A stretch of 64,000 nucleotides of DNA, taken from the NCBI RefSeq assembly GCF_042643355.1, contig NZ_JBHRSS010000005.1:1-64000 (forward strand), written 5' to 3'. The translations under genes and the position numbers were made by a program. The first letter of the stretch is position 1; every line of letters starts with the position of its first letter. The notes beneath the pieces are model-generated. The model was not told where the DNA came from. It searched no databases and saw only the letters and a list, made by a program, of their open reading frames with translations. Positions 17,851 through 27,702 of this stretch are shown here, one piece after another. This DNA is from Salinisphaera aquimarina. GTDB taxonomy: Bacteria; Pseudomonadota; Gammaproteobacteria; Nevskiales; Salinisphaeraceae.

Positions 17851-19152
17851 TTACGATCCCCGCTCCATTACCACCTCTTTCATCATATAGACCGAAATCG
17901 CACTGATTACCGCAACGACGAGCGTGTAGGTCGCAATCAGCCATGGGTTGCCACCACCCAGGTCAAGCAGTGCCGTGGCGATCAACGGGGTCAGACCGCT
18001 GGCGAATATGCCTGAGAACTGATAGACAAATGACACACCGCTATAGCGCACCTCGGTATCGAAAAGCTCGCAGAACAAGGCAGCTTCAGGCCCGTATACA
18101 CCTGCATAGGCGATACCGAAAGGCAGAATGATCGCCAGCCATATCCACAGCGGATTGGCGGTGGCCTGAAATACCATGAACGTTCCAAAGCTGGCGATAC
18201 CGCATACGATCGAGGTAACGCCGTATACCTTGCGCCGCCCATGGCGATCGGAGAGCGCGCCGAAATAAGGAATTGTGAACGCCATGATCAACGCTGCCGC
18301 GAACACGCCGCCGAGCACCATCGTTCGTGACAGATGAAGTTGCGACGTCAAATATGAAATAGCGAATACCGCATACACATTGAAAACCACACCATCGATG
18401 TAGCGTGCCCCCATTCCCAACACGATGTTTTTAGGATGACGACGCAGCAATTCCGCAAATGGCACTTTGATCTCGCGACCACTCTTTTTCGCCTGCTCGA
18501 ATTGCGGCGACTCCATGACCTTGAGCCGAATATAAAGACCTGTGAAGATCAGAAAGCCGCTCAATAGAAAGGCGATTCGCCACCCCCACGCCAGGAATGC
18601 GGTGTCAGTTAGGGATAGAGAGAGCAGGCCGGTCACGCCCGAGCCCAGACACAAACCGATAGCCAGGCCAATTTGCGGCAGGCTCCCGTAGTACCCGCGT
18701 TTGTGACGAGGTGCGGACTCATAGGTCATGAGCACCGCGCCTCCCCACTCGCCACCAACCGCCAGGCCCTGCACGATGCGCAGGATGAGCAGTAGTATTG
18801 GCGCCCAGATACCTATGGTCGCGTAATTGGGTAACAGACCGATCAGGAATGTGGCGATCCCCATCATGGTCAGGGTGATCACCAGCATACTTTTGCGACC
18901 GACCTTGTCACCGAAATGGCCGAAGATCAGGCCGCCAAGCGGCCGCGCTATGAACCCAACAGCAAAAGTCGCATAGGCCAACATGGTATTGACCAGCGGA
19001 TCATGGCCTGGAAAGTACTGTACGTTGAATACCAGCCCAGCCACGATGCCGTAGAGAAAAAAGTCGTACCACTCGATGGTGGCGCCGATCACGCTCGCAA
19101 TGGCAACCTTTCTTATGCTCTGGGGATCCGGCGTGTAAGAATCAGTCTCCAT
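17851..19152 (-). CDS. MFS transporter, metabolite:H+ symporter family (possible isethionate uptake)
   Basis: 433 residues, 12 hydrophobic segments. The MHS-family signature is clear: IGATIEWYDFFLYG at the N-terminus, GGLIFGHFGDKVGRKS as the MFS loop 2-3 motif, and QGLAVGGEWGGAVLM. AGGAAG lies just before the ATG. It follows the GMC oxidoreductase gene (gap 252 bases, same strand). In Cupriavidus an MFS carrier (IseU) is encoded with isethionate dehydrogenase IseJ, so isethionate is a reasonable substrate (inference). Other sulfonates or carboxylates cannot be excluded. Confidence 0.8.
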   Translation of the reverse strand: METDSYTPDPQSIRKVAIASVIGATIEWYDFFLYGIVAGLVFNVQYFPGHDPLVNTMLAYATFAVGFIARPLGGLIFGHFGDKVGRKSMLVITLTMMGIATFLIGLLPNYATIGIWAPILLLILRIVQGLAVGGEWGGAVLMTYESAPRHKRGYYGSLPQIGLAIGLCLGSGVTGLLSLSLTDTAFLAWGWRIAFLLSGFLIFTGLYIRLKVMESPQFEQAKKSGREIKVPFAELLRRHPKNIVLGMGARYIDGVVFNVYAVFAISYLTSQLHLSRTMVLGGVFAAALIMAFTIPYFGALSDRHGRRKVYGVTSIVCGIASFGTFMVFQATANPLWIWLAIILPFGIAYAGVYGPEAALFCELFDTEVRYSGVSFVYQFSGIFASGLTPLIATALLDLGGGNPWLIATYTLVVAVISAISVYMMKEVVMERGS

Positions 19153-19404
19153 CTATCTTCCTTTTATCAGACTAGGAATCATGGTTCGCCTTGTTTGCCA
19201 CTCGCGAACCGGCGAGCTCCCGCCGGGTACGCAATGCGGGCTAGAGGCCAATAAACGGATTCGAGCCGGCGCGTGCCTGTTCGTCGGGACCGGATAGCGA
19301 CTGCTGAACGCCGGTCACCACCGACTTCGCGGTCTCGCTGTGCTGGGATATCCAAGGCCCCCCGCGCTGCTGTTCCGAGAAGGCATCGCACACAGCGATC
19401 GGTA

Positions 19405-21036
19405 TCAGGCGATGTCGCGACAGAACTGCTGCTTGTCGACGTCTTCGAGGATCATGTCGGCACCTTTTTCGGCAATCATTATCACCGGCGCATTGGTATT
19501 TCCGGACACAATGGACGGCATGATCGACGCATCGATTACACGCAGTGCGTCCACGCCACGAACACGCAGACGCATATCGACGACAGCTTCTGCGTCGGGA
19601 CCCATGCGACACGTTCCGGTCGGATGAAAGATGGTCGTCGCGTCGTCACGGACGAAATCCAGCAGCGCTTCATCGCTCTGCACGTCCATCCCGGGCGCGT
19701 ATTCCTCGGTGATATAGCCCGATAACGGTGCGGCTGCGGCAAGACGCCGACCGAGTTTTACGCCATCGACCATGATTCGGCGATCCATCTCAGTCGCCAG
19801 ATAATTCGCCCTGATCTGCGGGTAGACGCTGGGGTCCGTCGACCGTATATGCACCGAACCCCTGCTTTCCGGGCGTAGCTGACAAGTCGAAAGGGTAAAG
19901 CCGGAAAAGCGGTGAACGGGCGAGCCCGGACGATCGGAACTGAGCGTTCCAAAGTGGAACTGGATATCCGGCCGCTCGACGTCGGCGCCGCTGCGCGCGA
20001 ACCCTCCAGCCTGATTGATGCCGACGGCCAGTGGGCCTTTGCGAGACAACACATAACGTAATCCGATGCCCATCTTGCGAACGAAACTGTTCAGGTCATC
20101 ATTCGTGGTGATCGGCTCGGAACATTTATAGATCAGGCGCGCCTGAAGATGATCGCTGAGATTTTGGCCGACCTCTTCGGAAATACTTACCGGCTCGATA
20201 TTCTGTTCGGCCAGCACCTGCTCGGGGCCGATCCCGGACAGTTCGAGTATCTGCGGCGTGTTAATGGCGCCTCCCGCAAGAATGACCTCGTGGCGGGCGC
20301 CCACAAAACCATTCCTGCCCGCGCGAGTGTAGTGAACACCCACCGCGCGCCGGTCACGGAACTCAACTCGGCTACACAAGGTGTGGGTCATTATCTCGAG
20401 ATTCTTCCGGCTCGCCACAGGTTTGAGGTAGCCCGACGCCGTACTACAGCGGCGGCCGTTTTTCACCGTAAGCTGAAAATAGCCGACGCCCTCTTGAGTA
20501 GCGCCGTTGAAGTCGTTGTTACGTGGTATCCCGATCGCTTCGCCGGAGCCGATAAAGGCGTCGCAGAGACGATTGGGTTCGCCAACGTCCGACACCGCAA
20601 GCGGGCCCTCGACCCCGTGATACCGGTCATCACCTCGGGCCTGATCCTCGGCGCGTAAAAAATAGGGCAGCACGTCCTCATAGCTCCAACCGTCACAACC
20701 TCTGGCGTGCCAGTCGTCGTAGTCTTCGGCCTGGCCACGCACATATATCAGGCCGTTGATAGAGCTGGATCCGCCAAGAACCTTGCCACGAGGCCAGTAC
20801 ACAGTGCGGTCATTGATATTCGGATCGGCTTCTGTCGAGTAACCCCAGTTAACTTTGCGATTGAACATCGTCTTGCCGTACCCGATCGGCACATGGATCC
20901 AGGGATAGCTGTCCCGACCTCCAGCTTCCATGAGAAGAACCGAGTAGCGCCCGGTTTCTGCAAGCCGACGGGCCAGCACGCAGCCCGCGGACCCAGCCCC
21001 GACAATGACAAAATCAAAACATTGAGAACTCGACAT
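19405..21036 (-). CDS. GMC-family FAD oxidoreductase, candidate isethionate dehydrogenase
   Basis: 543 residues, about 60 kDa, a typical GMC (choline dehydrogenase-like) length. It has the FAD motif IVGAGSAGCVLARRLAE at the N-terminus, the GMC signature GKVLGGSSSINGLIYVRGQ, and catalytic His and Asn regions IFHPTGTCRMG and SGNTNAPVIMIAEK. The isethionate dehydrogenase IseJ of Cupriavidus is, as I recall, a 61-kDa flavoprotein of this family that makes sulfoacetaldehyde. Together with the following MFS gene and xsc this suggests IseJ. It starts 42 bases after tctC, so it is probably co-transcribed with the sulfoacetate genes. Choline or another alcohol is the alternative substrate. Confidence 0.82.
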   Translation of the reverse strand: MSSSQCFDFVIVGAGSAGCVLARRLAETGRYSVLLMEAGGRDSYPWIHVPIGYGKTMFNRKVNWGYSTEADPNINDRTVYWPRGKVLGGSSSINGLIYVRGQAEDYDDWHARGCDGWSYEDVLPYFLRAEDQARGDDRYHGVEGPLAVSDVGEPNRLCDAFIGSGEAIGIPRNNDFNGATQEGVGYFQLTVKNGRRCSTASGYLKPVASRKNLEIMTHTLCSRVEFRDRRAVGVHYTRAGRNGFVGARHEVILAGGAINTPQILELSGIGPEQVLAEQNIEPVSISEEVGQNLSDHLQARLIYKCSEPITTNDDLNSFVRKMGIGLRYVLSRKGPLAVGINQAGGFARSGADVERPDIQFHFGTLSSDRPGSPVHRFSGFTLSTCQLRPESRGSVHIRSTDPSVYPQIRANYLATEMDRRIMVDGVKLGRRLAAAAPLSGYITEEYAPGMDVQSDEALLDFVRDDATTIFHPTGTCRMGPDAEAVVDMRLRVRGVDALRVIDASIMPSIVSGNTNAPVIMIAEKGADMILEDVDKQQFCRDIA

Positions 21037-21078
21037 GAATATTTGCTATCCGGCTCCGTATACCGGCCTCCATTTCTG

Positions 21079-22065
21079 CTATTGATCTGCGATCAGAGCC
21101 TTCACCAGCGTTTCGCGCTTGTGCCAAAGGTCGCTGACCTGCTGGCGGTCCATAACTCGGATCGGCGCCCCGCCAGCCTCCATCTTTTTGACGGTTTCAG
21201 GGTCGTTGAACATCTTCTGGAACCCGTCGCTGAGCTGATCGAGAATCTTTTCCGGCGTCCCCTTGGGCGCCATCACGCCGCGCAGGTTGACACTCGAAGC
21301 GTCCACATCCAGACCCGATTCCTTGAACGTCGGCACGTCAGGAAAATATTTCTTGCTGCGCGCCGTGTCGGCGATCGCCAGCACCCGGAGTCGATCACGG
21401 CTGCGATACGCATCCGACATGTTGTTGAACCCTGCCATGACCTTCTTGCCGATCACATACTGCAACGCGGGCACCCCACCCTTGGTGGGTATGTAGTTCA
21501 GTTTGATGCCCGCCGCTTTCTGCAATTGCAGCGTGGCGATCTGATGGCCCGTATACAGACCTGCTCCGGACACCGTGATCCTGTTGGGGTTTTCCTTGGC
21601 AAACTTTACGAAGTCGTCAATCGTCTTCAGATCACTGTCCTTCGGCACGATGAGCACTGCCGGGTCCGCCCCCCAGTTCGCGACCGGTTCCATTTTGTCG
21701 ACGCCGAACTGATTCGACGGAAACTTGATGGCCTGGGCTATGAAGCTGGGCACGTTGTACGTGGACAGTTCGTAGCCATCGGGCTCGGCCGAACGTACGA
21801 ACTCGTTCCAGCCAATCTGCCCGCCCGCACCGGGCTTGTTCACGATGGCGATCGATTGGCCCAGGTACTTCTTGGCCTGTTCCGTGGCAATGCGCGCCTG
21901 GAAGTCGGTTGCGCCCCCCGGCGGATAGGTCACCGTCATCTTGATCGTATGGTCAGGATAGGATGCCGCTCCAACAGCCGCACTGGCAGCAAAACCAATG
22001 GCAGCGACAAACGACACCAGCGTATAGCGTAAGATTCTGTCGATTTTTCTATTCCGAATAGCCAT
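21079..22065 (-). CDS. tctC: TTT-family periplasmic binding protein (TctC)
   Basis: 328 residues with an N-terminal signal peptide (ILRYTLVSFVAAIGFAASAAVGAA) and the TctC motifs YPDHTIKMTVTYPPGGATDFQAR and NKPGAGGQIGWNE. It captures a carboxylate or related anion in the periplasm for TctAB. AAAGGAGAAG before 22065 fixes the start; the seven codons upstream are not expected to be translated. It is the last of the tctA-tctB-tctC set, placed between the sulfoacetate CoA-ligase genes and the GMC oxidoreductase, so sulfoacetate is a plausible ligand (inference). Confidence 0.88.
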   Translation of the reverse strand: MAIRNRKIDRILRYTLVSFVAAIGFAASAAVGAASYPDHTIKMTVTYPPGGATDFQARIATEQAKKYLGQSIAIVNKPGAGGQIGWNEFVRSAEPDGYELSTYNVPSFIAQAIKFPSNQFGVDKMEPVANWGADPAVLIVPKDSDLKTIDDFVKFAKENPNRITVSGAGLYTGHQIATLQLQKAAGIKLNYIPTKGGVPALQYVIGKKVMAGFNNMSDAYRSRDRLRVLAIADTARSKKYFPDVPTFKESGLDVDASSVNLRGVMAPKGTPEKILDQLSDGFQKMFNDPETVKKMEAGGAPIRVMDRQQVSDLWHKRETLVKALIADQ

Positions 22066-22109
22066 TTCACTTCTCCTTTCGCACATATTTATTTATATAA
22101 TTGAGGCGT

Positions 22110-22565
22110 CTACATTAGACTTCCGGTTGGCGGCAGCACCTGCAGTAACTTGGCGAAAACCAGATACACGAATGCCATGAAACCGATAGCGATAATCGCC
22201 GGCATCAGGACACGCCTAAGCCGTCGATTCTCCGGCGTATAGATCACCACAACTGCGAAGAACATCAGCAGGGAACTGGTATAGAAACCCAGTCTGTTCA
22301 GGAGTAATAGATACGCGCCAGTAATCATTAGCGCCGGGAATACCTTGGCCCACGGGACTTTGGATATCAGTTCCTCCGCGGGCGTGGCGACCCGGCGCCA
22401 TTCGCTCAGGGCGATAGCTATGGCCAGCAACAGCATCGAACCGGATATTATCTTCGGGAACAGATAGGCGCGCGGCATCTCGCCGTTGAAAGACAAGTAC
22501 AGGAGTGCGGCAGACAAACCCAGGCAGCCGGTATTGACGGCCAGATTCAATTTACTGACTCTCAT
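22110..22565 (-). CDS. tctB: TTT-family small membrane subunit (TctB)
   Basis: 151 residues with four hydrophobic segments, as expected for TctB (PF07331 type): LNLAVNTGCLGLSAALLYLSF, LFPKIISGSMLLLAIAIAL, VFPALMITGAYLLLLNRLGFY and the C-terminal segment. Its start overlaps the end of tctA by 14 bases, indicating coupling. It works in the inner membrane with TctA. Sequence conservation in this family is low, so position is a large part of the evidence. Confidence 0.82.
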   Translation of the reverse strand: MRVSKLNLAVNTGCLGLSAALLYLSFNGEMPRAYLFPKIISGSMLLLAIAIALSEWRRVATPAEELISKVPWAKVFPALMITGAYLLLLNRLGFYTSSLLMFFAVVVIYTPENRRLRRVLMPAIIAIGFMAFVYLVFAKLLQVLPPTGSLM

Positions 22566-24069
22566 TCATCACCTCCTGCTGCGGCTGATTTTTCGGTTTT
22601 ATCTCGCCGAACAGGCTGTATGCCACCGAAACCACGCACAATCCGATCATGATCAAATTAAGCGTGCCGGTGAAGAAATACGGCAAGGTGCCGCCGGAGC
22701 TCATCGACACCATCTGGCCCTGGACGAAGTTGGTTTCGGCGATCGGGCCCAGAATAATGCCGAGCACGAGAGGCGCGGCACTGAAGCCGGCCTTGTCGAA
22801 AAAATACATGGCCACGCCCAGCCCCATCATCCACAACACGTCCGGAAAACTGTTCTGGACGCTGTACGTACCGAATACCGCCAACACCATCACGCCAGCG
22901 GCCATGTATTCGGCGGGAATGCGCGTGATGTAGTAACTGAAGCGAGACAGATACAGTCCGGCGATCACCATCACCACCTGCGCCAGAAGCAGCGAGTCGA
23001 TGAAGACCCAGGTCACTTCCGCATGCTTGGTGAACAGATCCGGCCCCGGAAAGAGCCCGTGAATCAGCAGCCCGCCTAGCAGCACTGCAGCGGTCGGACT
23101 GCCCGGTATGCTCAGGGTGAGAAGCGGCACCAGCGAGGGCCCCACCATTGCATTATTGGCACTTTCGGCAGCGATGACGCCGGCAGGCTCACCTTGACCG
23201 AAACGGTCGCGATACGGACTGAACCGGCGTGTCTGGTCATATGCAACCAGCCCGGCGATTTGACCACCCGCACCCGGAATCAGGCCCACGAAACTACCGA
23301 CGATGGTGCCGATGGTCAGTGCCCGGATGCGCTTCACACAGCCACGTAATGAAGTCCAGACGCTGTGTTGCGACATCTCGTAGGTGGTTATTTGATCTCT
23401 TGCGCGCGCTCGAGACAGCAGGGCGAGCACCTCGGGTATTGCGAACAGTCCAATAAGAGCGGCGATGATGTTGATGCCGCCCGCCATATCGGGAAACAGC
23501 ACGAAACGGGGCACACCGAGTACCGGATCGTAGCCAATCGTGGACAACCACACGCCAAAGGCGCCGGCGAACAGCCCCCGCAGCGTGGATTTGGCGCCGA
23601 GTGAACCGATCACGGTAATACCGAGCACGGCCATCCAGAATAGTTCGCTGGGCCCGAACCTCAACGCGAATTCGGCCAGCATCGGGGTGAAGAACATGAG
23701 CAGCAGCACGCCGAAGATGCCACCGATACCCGAAGCAATGAAGCAGTAGTGCAATGCCTCTGTCGCGCGGCCCTGCCTGGCCATTGCATTGCCGTCAAAC
23801 AGAGTCGCAATATTGGCCGGAGCGCCCGGAATATTGACGAGGATGGCGCTCACTGCACCACCCGCCACCGTCGCGGTGTACACGGCGCCCAGCAGGATCA
23901 GGCCGGCGGCCGGATCCATCGCGAAAGTGAACGGAATCAGCAACGCAACACTCATGGTGGGACTCAAGCCGGGCGCAGCGCCCAACAGCAGGCCACCGAC
24001 GGTTCCGCCGATGAGCATCGTCATGTTCCACCACGTGAACAGTTCTGGAAGATAGTCTAGAAAGGGCAA
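22552..24069 (-). CDS. tctA: TTT-family large membrane subunit (TctA)
   Basis: 505 residues, mostly hydrophobic, with the TctA motifs GTVGGLLLGAAPGLSPTMSV near the N-terminus and the second glycine-rich repeat GTIVGSFVGLIPGAGGQIAG in mid-protein. It is the channel subunit of a tripartite tricarboxylate-type transporter. It starts 119 bases after the SucD-like gene on the same strand, so it belongs to the sauS operon. No TauR-like box precedes it. Confidence 0.9.
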   Translation of the reverse strand: MPFLDYLPELFTWWNMTMLIGGTVGGLLLGAAPGLSPTMSVALLIPFTFAMDPAAGLILLGAVYTATVAGGAVSAILVNIPGAPANIATLFDGNAMARQGRATEALHYCFIASGIGGIFGVLLLMFFTPMLAEFALRFGPSELFWMAVLGITVIGSLGAKSTLRGLFAGAFGVWLSTIGYDPVLGVPRFVLFPDMAGGINIIAALIGLFAIPEVLALLSRARARDQITTYEMSQHSVWTSLRGCVKRIRALTIGTIVGSFVGLIPGAGGQIAGLVAYDQTRRFSPYRDRFGQGEPAGVIAAESANNAMVGPSLVPLLTLSIPGSPTAAVLLGGLLIHGLFPGPDLFTKHAEVTWVFIDSLLLAQVVMVIAGLYLSRFSYYITRIPAEYMAAGVMVLAVFGTYSVQNSFPDVLWMMGLGVAMYFFDKAGFSAAPLVLGIILGPIAETNFVQGQMVSMSSGGTLPYFFTGTLNLIMIGLCVVSVAYSLFGEIKPKNQPQQEVMNESQ

Positions 24070-24188
24070 CGGCTTTCTCCTCGGCCGGCATCCGTCCAGG
24101 ACGTCACCGATCCAATTATTTCTCGTTCGTCCGCCCGGCGCTCTGCGCTCGCCTGCGTGTATTGGCCCTCCTTGTGTATTAGGCGGCG

Positions 24189-25073
24189 TTATGCATGAAG
24201 CGTCGCGATGGCGTCCTGCAAGGCCACGGCGATCTCGCCCGGGGTATCGACCACCCGCGCGCCTGCGGCCTCAAGACTGCTGCGCTTGGAGTGATAGCTG
24301 CCTTGGTTACCCATGACAATGGCGCCGGCGTGGCCCATCTTCTTGCCCGGAGGCGATGCACGGCCGGTAATGAACGACACCACCGGCTTGCTGCTTCGCT
24401 CGACGGCTTCAGCGGCTTGCTCTTCCATGGCACCACCGATCTCGCCGACGATCACGATTGCGTTCGTACGTACGTCCGCGTCGAGGGCTTGGAAAGCTTG
24501 TGCCGTTGTGGTGCCGAGCATGGGATCGCCGCCGACCCCCAGGAATGCGGACTGGCCAAGACCGGCGTTCACCAGATTCAAACAAATGAGCGTTCCGAGG
24601 CTGCCACTGCGCGATATCACACCGACATCGCCAGGCTGGAAAATACGACCGTTGAAGGCTGGCATGATCCCGGCAAACGCTTGGCCGGGCGTAACAATCC
24701 CAGCTGTATTTGGGCCGATGATGCGGGTGCCGTATTGGCGCGCGGCCGCATGAATTCGCATGACATCCTGGGAAGGGATGTGCTCGGTGAGCACCACGAT
24801 CATTCTCACGCCGCCTTCGATCGCATCGATGGCCGCACCAAGAGCTGCCGCTGGCGGGATGAACATCACCGACACGTCGATCGGTCCGACTTCGTCGACC
24901 GCCGCACGCGCGGATGCAAATACCGGAACGTCGCAGCAGGTTTCACCGGCTCGCTTGGGGTTGACCCCGGCCACGATCTGCGTACCACATTCCTGCATGC
25001 GTTCGGTCCAGAACCTGCCCTGGCGACCGGTGATGCCCTGGACCAATACCCGATGTTGTTTTTCGAGAATCAT
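24189..25073 (-). CDS. SucD-like alpha subunit of an ADP-forming acyl-CoA ligase (probable sulfoacetate-CoA ligase)
   Basis: 294 residues, the standard succinyl-CoA synthetase alpha length. It has the CoA-binding start VLVQGITGRQGRFWTERM, then SRSGSLG and the phosphohistidine region GKKMGHAGAIV. Its ATG overlaps the beta-subunit stop by four bases. True sucCD normally sit with other citrate-cycle genes. Here the pair is between sauS and a TTT transporter, so the likely reaction is sulfoacetate to sulfoacetyl-CoA, as described for ADP-forming ligases in some sulfoacetate users. Succinate or malate cannot be excluded from sequence alone. Confidence 0.8.
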   Translation of the reverse strand: MILEKQHRVLVQGITGRQGRFWTERMQECGTQIVAGVNPKRAGETCCDVPVFASARAAVDEVGPIDVSVMFIPPAAALGAAIDAIEGGVRMIVVLTEHIPSQDVMRIHAAARQYGTRIIGPNTAGIVTPGQAFAGIMPAFNGRIFQPGDVGVISRSGSLGTLICLNLVNAGLGQSAFLGVGGDPMLGTTTAQAFQALDADVRTNAIVIVGEIGGAMEEQAAEAVERSSKPVVSFITGRASPPGKKMGHAGAIVMGNQGSYHSKRSSLEAAGARVVDTPGEIAVALQDAIATLHA

Positions 25074-26194
25074 TGCGCTGCCTCCACTGCGGCCTGGACG
25101 GCGTCTTCCATGCGGTCATATGGCGTAATACCGAGGCGCGCTTGCAGCAACTCCACGGCTTCGTCCTCGCCTGTCCCATGGATCGAGAAAAAAACCGGCA
25201 CCTGAGGATTGAGCGTTTCCCAAGCCTCGATGACCCCTTCGGTCATGACGTCGGTGCGAGCAAAGGCGCCACAGAAATTCACTATCAGACTCTTGACGCG
25301 AGGGTTCGACAGCACTAATTCCAGTGCCGGCGTGGCCTTGGTATAGGCCTCTCCGCCAATCTCCAGAAAGTTGGCCGGTCGGCCACCGGCATGACTGATC
25401 ACGTCCATGGTGGTCATGGTCAGGCCGGCGCCGTTAGCCAACAGGCCGACTTCGCCGTCGAGTTCAATGAACTTGAAACCAAGGTCGGCGCCGCGAGCCT
25501 CCAGAGTGCTGCACGGCTCGGGTGTACTGCGCGCGACATAGTCGCCCTGCCGATACGCCGCGGCATCGTCGATCCGCAGCTTGCAGTCGAGTGCTACCAG
25601 ACTGTCGTCTTCCAGCAGTACCAGCGGGTTGATTTCAACCAGCTCAGCGTCGCGCTCCAGATAGACATCGTAGAGCCGCGCGAGTAGATCGGCGATGGCA
25701 TCGACGCACCCATCAAGCTGCATACCAGTCAGCGCTGCAACCACTTGGGATCGAGCCAGCCCCTGCTCGATATCGACTGGAATACGACAAATGGCCTCGG
25801 GTCTAGCGTCCGCCAGCTCCTCGATATCCATGCCGCCCTCGGCGGAGAACAACACCAGAGGTGAACACGCGCTCATGTCGTTCATCACGGCGGCATAGAA
25901 TTCACGGCGAATCGGCGCCTTCTGTTCCACCAGCAAACCAGCGACATCATATTCACCGATCTGCATCGACAATATGCTGGCAGCTGCAGCGCGAGCCGCG
26001 TCCGCATCGTCCACCAGTTTTATGCCACCTACCTTGCCCCGTTTGCCGATCGGCACCTGCGCCTTGATCGCACTGGGCCCGAGCCGGTCGACTGCCGCCG
26101 CCGCCTCCTCCGCAGTTCGACAGTAAATACCCTGCGGAATGGGCAGCCCTGCTTCGGCAAGTATCTGCTTGCCCGCGTACTCGACAAAATCCAT
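25070..26194 (-). CDS. SucC-like beta subunit of an ADP-forming acyl-CoA ligase (probable sulfoacetate-CoA ligase)
   Basis: 374 residues with an ATP-grasp N-terminal half (MDFVEYAGKQILAEAGLPIPQG, IKAQVPIGKRGKVGG, LVEINPLVLL) and a CoA-ligase C-terminal half (LANGAGLTMTTMDVI, NFLEIGGEAY, SLIVNFCGAF). It should form a heterotetramer with the alpha subunit encoded immediately downstream. It lies 11 bases behind sauS. If the ligase makes sulfoacetyl-CoA, SauS then reduces it. This replaces the AMP-forming SauT ligase known from Cupriavidus. Confidence 0.82.
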   Translation of the reverse strand: MDFVEYAGKQILAEAGLPIPQGIYCRTAEEAAAAVDRLGPSAIKAQVPIGKRGKVGGIKLVDDADAARAAAASILSMQIGEYDVAGLLVEQKAPIRREFYAAVMNDMSACSPLVLFSAEGGMDIEELADARPEAICRIPVDIEQGLARSQVVAALTGMQLDGCVDAIADLLARLYDVYLERDAELVEINPLVLLEDDSLVALDCKLRIDDAAAYRQGDYVARSTPEPCSTLEARGADLGFKFIELDGEVGLLANGAGLTMTTMDVISHAGGRPANFLEIGGEAYTKATPALELVLSNPRVKSLIVNFCGAFARTDVMTEGVIEAWETLNPQVPVFFSIHGTGEDEAVELLQARLGITPYDRMEDAVQAAVEAAQ

Positions 26195-26205
26195 ATCAGC
26201 TCTCC

Positions 26206-27636
26206 TTATTTCCCGTACCGAGACCAGTACGCACCGAACAATTCTTGCTCGCTCGGTTCGTCTGCTGGAATGGTCTGGACCAGGTGAGTGATGTTGATGA
26301 AATTTCGGTAGTTCAGGTTCTCGCTGATACTGTTCCCAGCCCAGGTTCCGCAGCCCATACTCAGAGTAAAATTCAGGCCATTATCGAAACTACCGCCGTT
26401 ACCGAAGGTGTGCGCCTGGTTTACGAGTACGCGTACGACGTCGGTGGTTTCAGCGAGTTGCTCGGCATGGCCGATGTCCTGGGTGTGAATACCGCAGGAG
26501 TGGCCTTTACCCTGGAACTCGAGCACATCGCGCACGATGCGGCAGGCGTCGTCGAAGTCACGGGCTCTGTACACAGTCAGGACCAGTGACAGCTTCTCGC
26601 CTGAGAACGGATGATCGGGGCCGGCGCCCTCATCCTCGACCATGAAAAATTTGGCGTCACGCGCCTTACCGCTGAGCCCCACCCGCTCGGCCACGATCGG
26701 TGCGTCACGCGCAATAATATCGCGGTTGAGTTTGCCGTCGCGCCAGAGCACATCCTGGATGGCATCCTTTTCGAACGCGCTCGCCAGATAACCGCCACTT
26801 TTCTCCAACGCGGCAATCGCATCGTCGTAAATGGAATCGACAATAACTACCGAATTTTCCGAGGAGCAGGAGGTGGCGTTGTCGAAAATTTTAGATGCGC
26901 AGATCTTGTCCGCCGCAGCGTCGAGCTCGGCGCTCTCGTCGATGATCACAGGCACGTTACCGGCACCGACACCGATCGCGGGCGTGCCGCTCCTGTAGGC
27001 CTGACGGACATTATTCTGCGAGCCGGTGACAACCACGAGATCGGCCTGTTTCATCAATTCTGCGGTCAACGGCTTGGACGGCGGCGCGTCCGGCACCTGG
27101 ACAAGATCCTGTGGCAAACCGATCTTGCCCAACTCGGCACGGACCACGTCGATAGTTTCGGTGGTCACCTCACGCCCCGCCGGTGAGGGCGCAATGATTA
27201 TGGCGTTGCGCCCTTTGAGCGCGAACATTATCTTGTTAACGGGAGTTGCCGACGGATTGGTCGACGGCGTAACCGCCACCACAACGCCCACCGGCTTGGC
27301 ATATTTCACCAGGCCGAGATCGGGTAGCTCTTCGATTACGCCGACACTCTTGACCCGCAAGAGATCGCGCAACGCGCCGAATGTCTTGCGCTGATTCTTG
27401 ATGACCTTGCTTTCGGTCTTGCCGATACCAGTGCTATCGACGGCCTTCCGGGCGAGCGCCTTCGCCCGGTCCGGCTTGTATAGAGACCAGGCAGCTGCGA
27501 TAACCGCCTCGTCGACTCTCGCCTGGTCGGCATTGGCAAATACCGCCATCGCGTCACGGGCTTTTCGGATGAGGCCCGACACATATTCGGGCGTTTCAGC
27601 GACGGGCGATGCTTCAGACGATGCTTGAGCAGTCAT
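26206..27636 (-). CDS. sauS: CoA-acylating sulfoacetaldehyde dehydrogenase SauS
   Basis: 476-residue aldehyde-dehydrogenase-fold protein of the CoA-acylating clade. The catalytic Cys is residue 257 in NATSCSSENSVV, with VVAVTPSTNPSATPVNK and HTFGNGGSFDNGLNFTLSMG typical of the AdhE/PduP/SauS group. SauS reduces sulfoacetyl-CoA to sulfoacetaldehyde with NAD(P)H in the cytoplasm, and xsc in the same region consumes the product. It heads the operon sauS, ligase beta, ligase alpha, tctABC. The start is the ATG at 27636. A promoter module shared with the TRAP operon lies 66 bases upstream. A plain acetaldehyde dehydrogenase is the alternative. Confidence 0.82.
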   Translation of the reverse strand: MTAQASSEASPVAETPEYVSGLIRKARDAMAVFANADQARVDEAVIAAAWSLYKPDRAKALARKAVDSTGIGKTESKVIKNQRKTFGALRDLLRVKSVGVIEELPDLGLVKYAKPVGVVVAVTPSTNPSATPVNKIMFALKGRNAIIIAPSPAGREVTTETIDVVRAELGKIGLPQDLVQVPDAPPSKPLTAELMKQADLVVVTGSQNNVRQAYRSGTPAIGVGAGNVPVIIDESAELDAAADKICASKIFDNATSCSSENSVVIVDSIYDDAIAALEKSGGYLASAFEKDAIQDVLWRDGKLNRDIIARDAPIVAERVGLSGKARDAKFFMVEDEGAGPDHPFSGEKLSLVLTVYRARDFDDACRIVRDVLEFQGKGHSCGIHTQDIGHAEQLAETTDVVRVLVNQAHTFGNGGSFDNGLNFTLSMGCGTWAGNSISENLNYRNFINITHLVQTIPADEPSEQELFGAYWSRYGK

Positions 27637-27702
27637 TTCTACTCCTCTTTTCGCAAATTTCTGTTTTACTTATCGTTATTTAAAACAATCGACTTGCCTG
27701 AT

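Noticed and set aside
20707..22032. 441-codon plus-strand frame over tctC and the GMC gene
   Set aside because: It spans two genes with clear families on the minus strand and shows no motif.
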